Source of the DNA: Sagittula marina
GTDB lineage: Bacteria > Pseudomonadota > Alphaproteobacteria > Rhodobacterales > Rhodobacteraceae
Reading direction: 5' to 3'
Assembly (NCBI RefSeq): GCF_014196795.1
Contig: NZ_JACIEJ010000012.1
Location: 1-64,000 of the forward strand
DNA: 64,000 bases
The notes below the pieces were generated by a model. That model was not told where the DNA came from and did not search any database. It saw nothing but the letters and a program-made list of their open reading frames with translations. Both the position numbers and the translations under genes were made by a program. Of this stretch, positions 63,779 through 64,000 are shown piece by piece (the first letter of the stretch is position 1; the number at the start of each line of letters is the position of its first letter).

Positions 63779-64000
63779 CGACCTTTTGGCTATTCAAGTC
63801 GGAGACAGCCAACTGGTCGTGGGACGATCAGTTGGTGAAAGACGGCATGATGTTCGGAAATCCCGAACGCTCATTTGAACGCGCGAATTGGTTTTCGGTG
63901 ACCTGGATTTGTCCTTTGGCAAAAGCCAAATGGCCCCAATGGAAAAACAAAATAAGGTCGATATTTTACAGAGGTCGAGACGACACGCCTCAAGACTGCT
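63775..64000 (+). pseudogene. EVE-domain gene start, probably broken; cut by window end
   Basis: Just after yciI the frame beginning near 63775 reads FWLFKSETANWSWDDQLVKD, the start of an EVE-domain protein (RNA/modified-base-binding fold), which often follows yciI. No ATG is available; a CTG or ACG would be needed. After about 22 residues the sequence no longer resembles EVE, although no stop appears before the window ends. This suggests a truncation or insertion at about 63845. Confidence 0.5.

Overview
This window looks like chromosomal DNA of a marine roseobacter-type Rhodobacteraceae (Alphaproteobacteria). The clues are a GC-rich, densely coupled gene layout; a group IV sigma factor beside its zinc anti-sigma factor ChrR; a pyruvate dehydrogenase operon whose E3 carries its own lipoyl domain; a hemD-Mic60-hemY cluster; a MutL with the endonuclease motif; a stand-alone Hint-domain protein; and a monomeric NADP isocitrate dehydrogenase. 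No prophage, CRISPR array, intact insertion sequence or known defence locus was seen.

Layout. 0.4-4.9 kb: periplasmic methionine sulfoxide repair (msrQ, msrP), a membrane-anchored glutamate-synthase-like oxidoreductase, and two secreted small proteins (DUF302, fasciclin). 5-9.7 kb: clpB with a textbook sigma-32 promoter, pyrF, an intergenic region with two opposed DnaA-box-like sites, a small conserved-type protein, and a candidate 6S-like RNA with a strong terminator. 9.7-12.9 kb: NUDIX-NfeD-SPFH membrane operon, dinB, DUF3775. 13-17.8 kb: a four-gene coupled operon (FAD oxidoreductase, DUF1365, DUF3833, SDR) divergent from rpoE-chrR, with a back-to-back pair of sigma-E-like promoters between them; this resembles the singlet-oxygen and lipid-modification regulon of Rhodobacter. 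18.4-19.5 kb: an RTX-like repeat protein. 19.8-25.6 kb: aceE-aceF-lpd. 25.8-28.9 kb: mutL-rmuC.

29-32.7 kb: urate hydroxylase PuuD, a metallo-beta-lactamase/rhodanese sulfur pair, and DUF1285. 32.7-39.4 kb: a MoxR ATPase / DUF58 / two large membrane proteins operon with start-stop overlaps throughout. 39.7-40.9 kb: HemJ-like and DUF599 proteins. 41.1-45.3 kb: glycolate oxidase glcDE-(small membrane protein)-glcF. 45.4-53.5 kb is more accessory: a secreted trypsin-like protease, an Hsp20 with its own sigma-32 promoter, a decayed divergent LysR/quinone-oxidoreductase pair that lost both 5' ends, a Hint protein, an LpxR-like outer-membrane protein, a PPP phosphatase, and a Wza-type polysaccharide exporter.

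53.8-57.4 kb: monomeric Icd, tRNA-Thr(CGT), then about 0.8 kb of decayed sequence with a frameshifted gene fragment and a 5' tRNA-like fragment, probably the scar of an old island. 57.5-64 kb: hemY, an alphaproteobacterial Mic60, hemD, and divergently tsaD-gpsA-yciI, ending in an EVE-domain gene that is cut by the window edge and departs from the family after about 22 codons.

I did not find one convincing wholly new system. The most promising items are the 6S-like RNA, the DnaA-box region, the divergent sigma-E promoters, the RTX-like repeat protein, the fused remnants of a LysR and its target, and the MoxR membrane operon.
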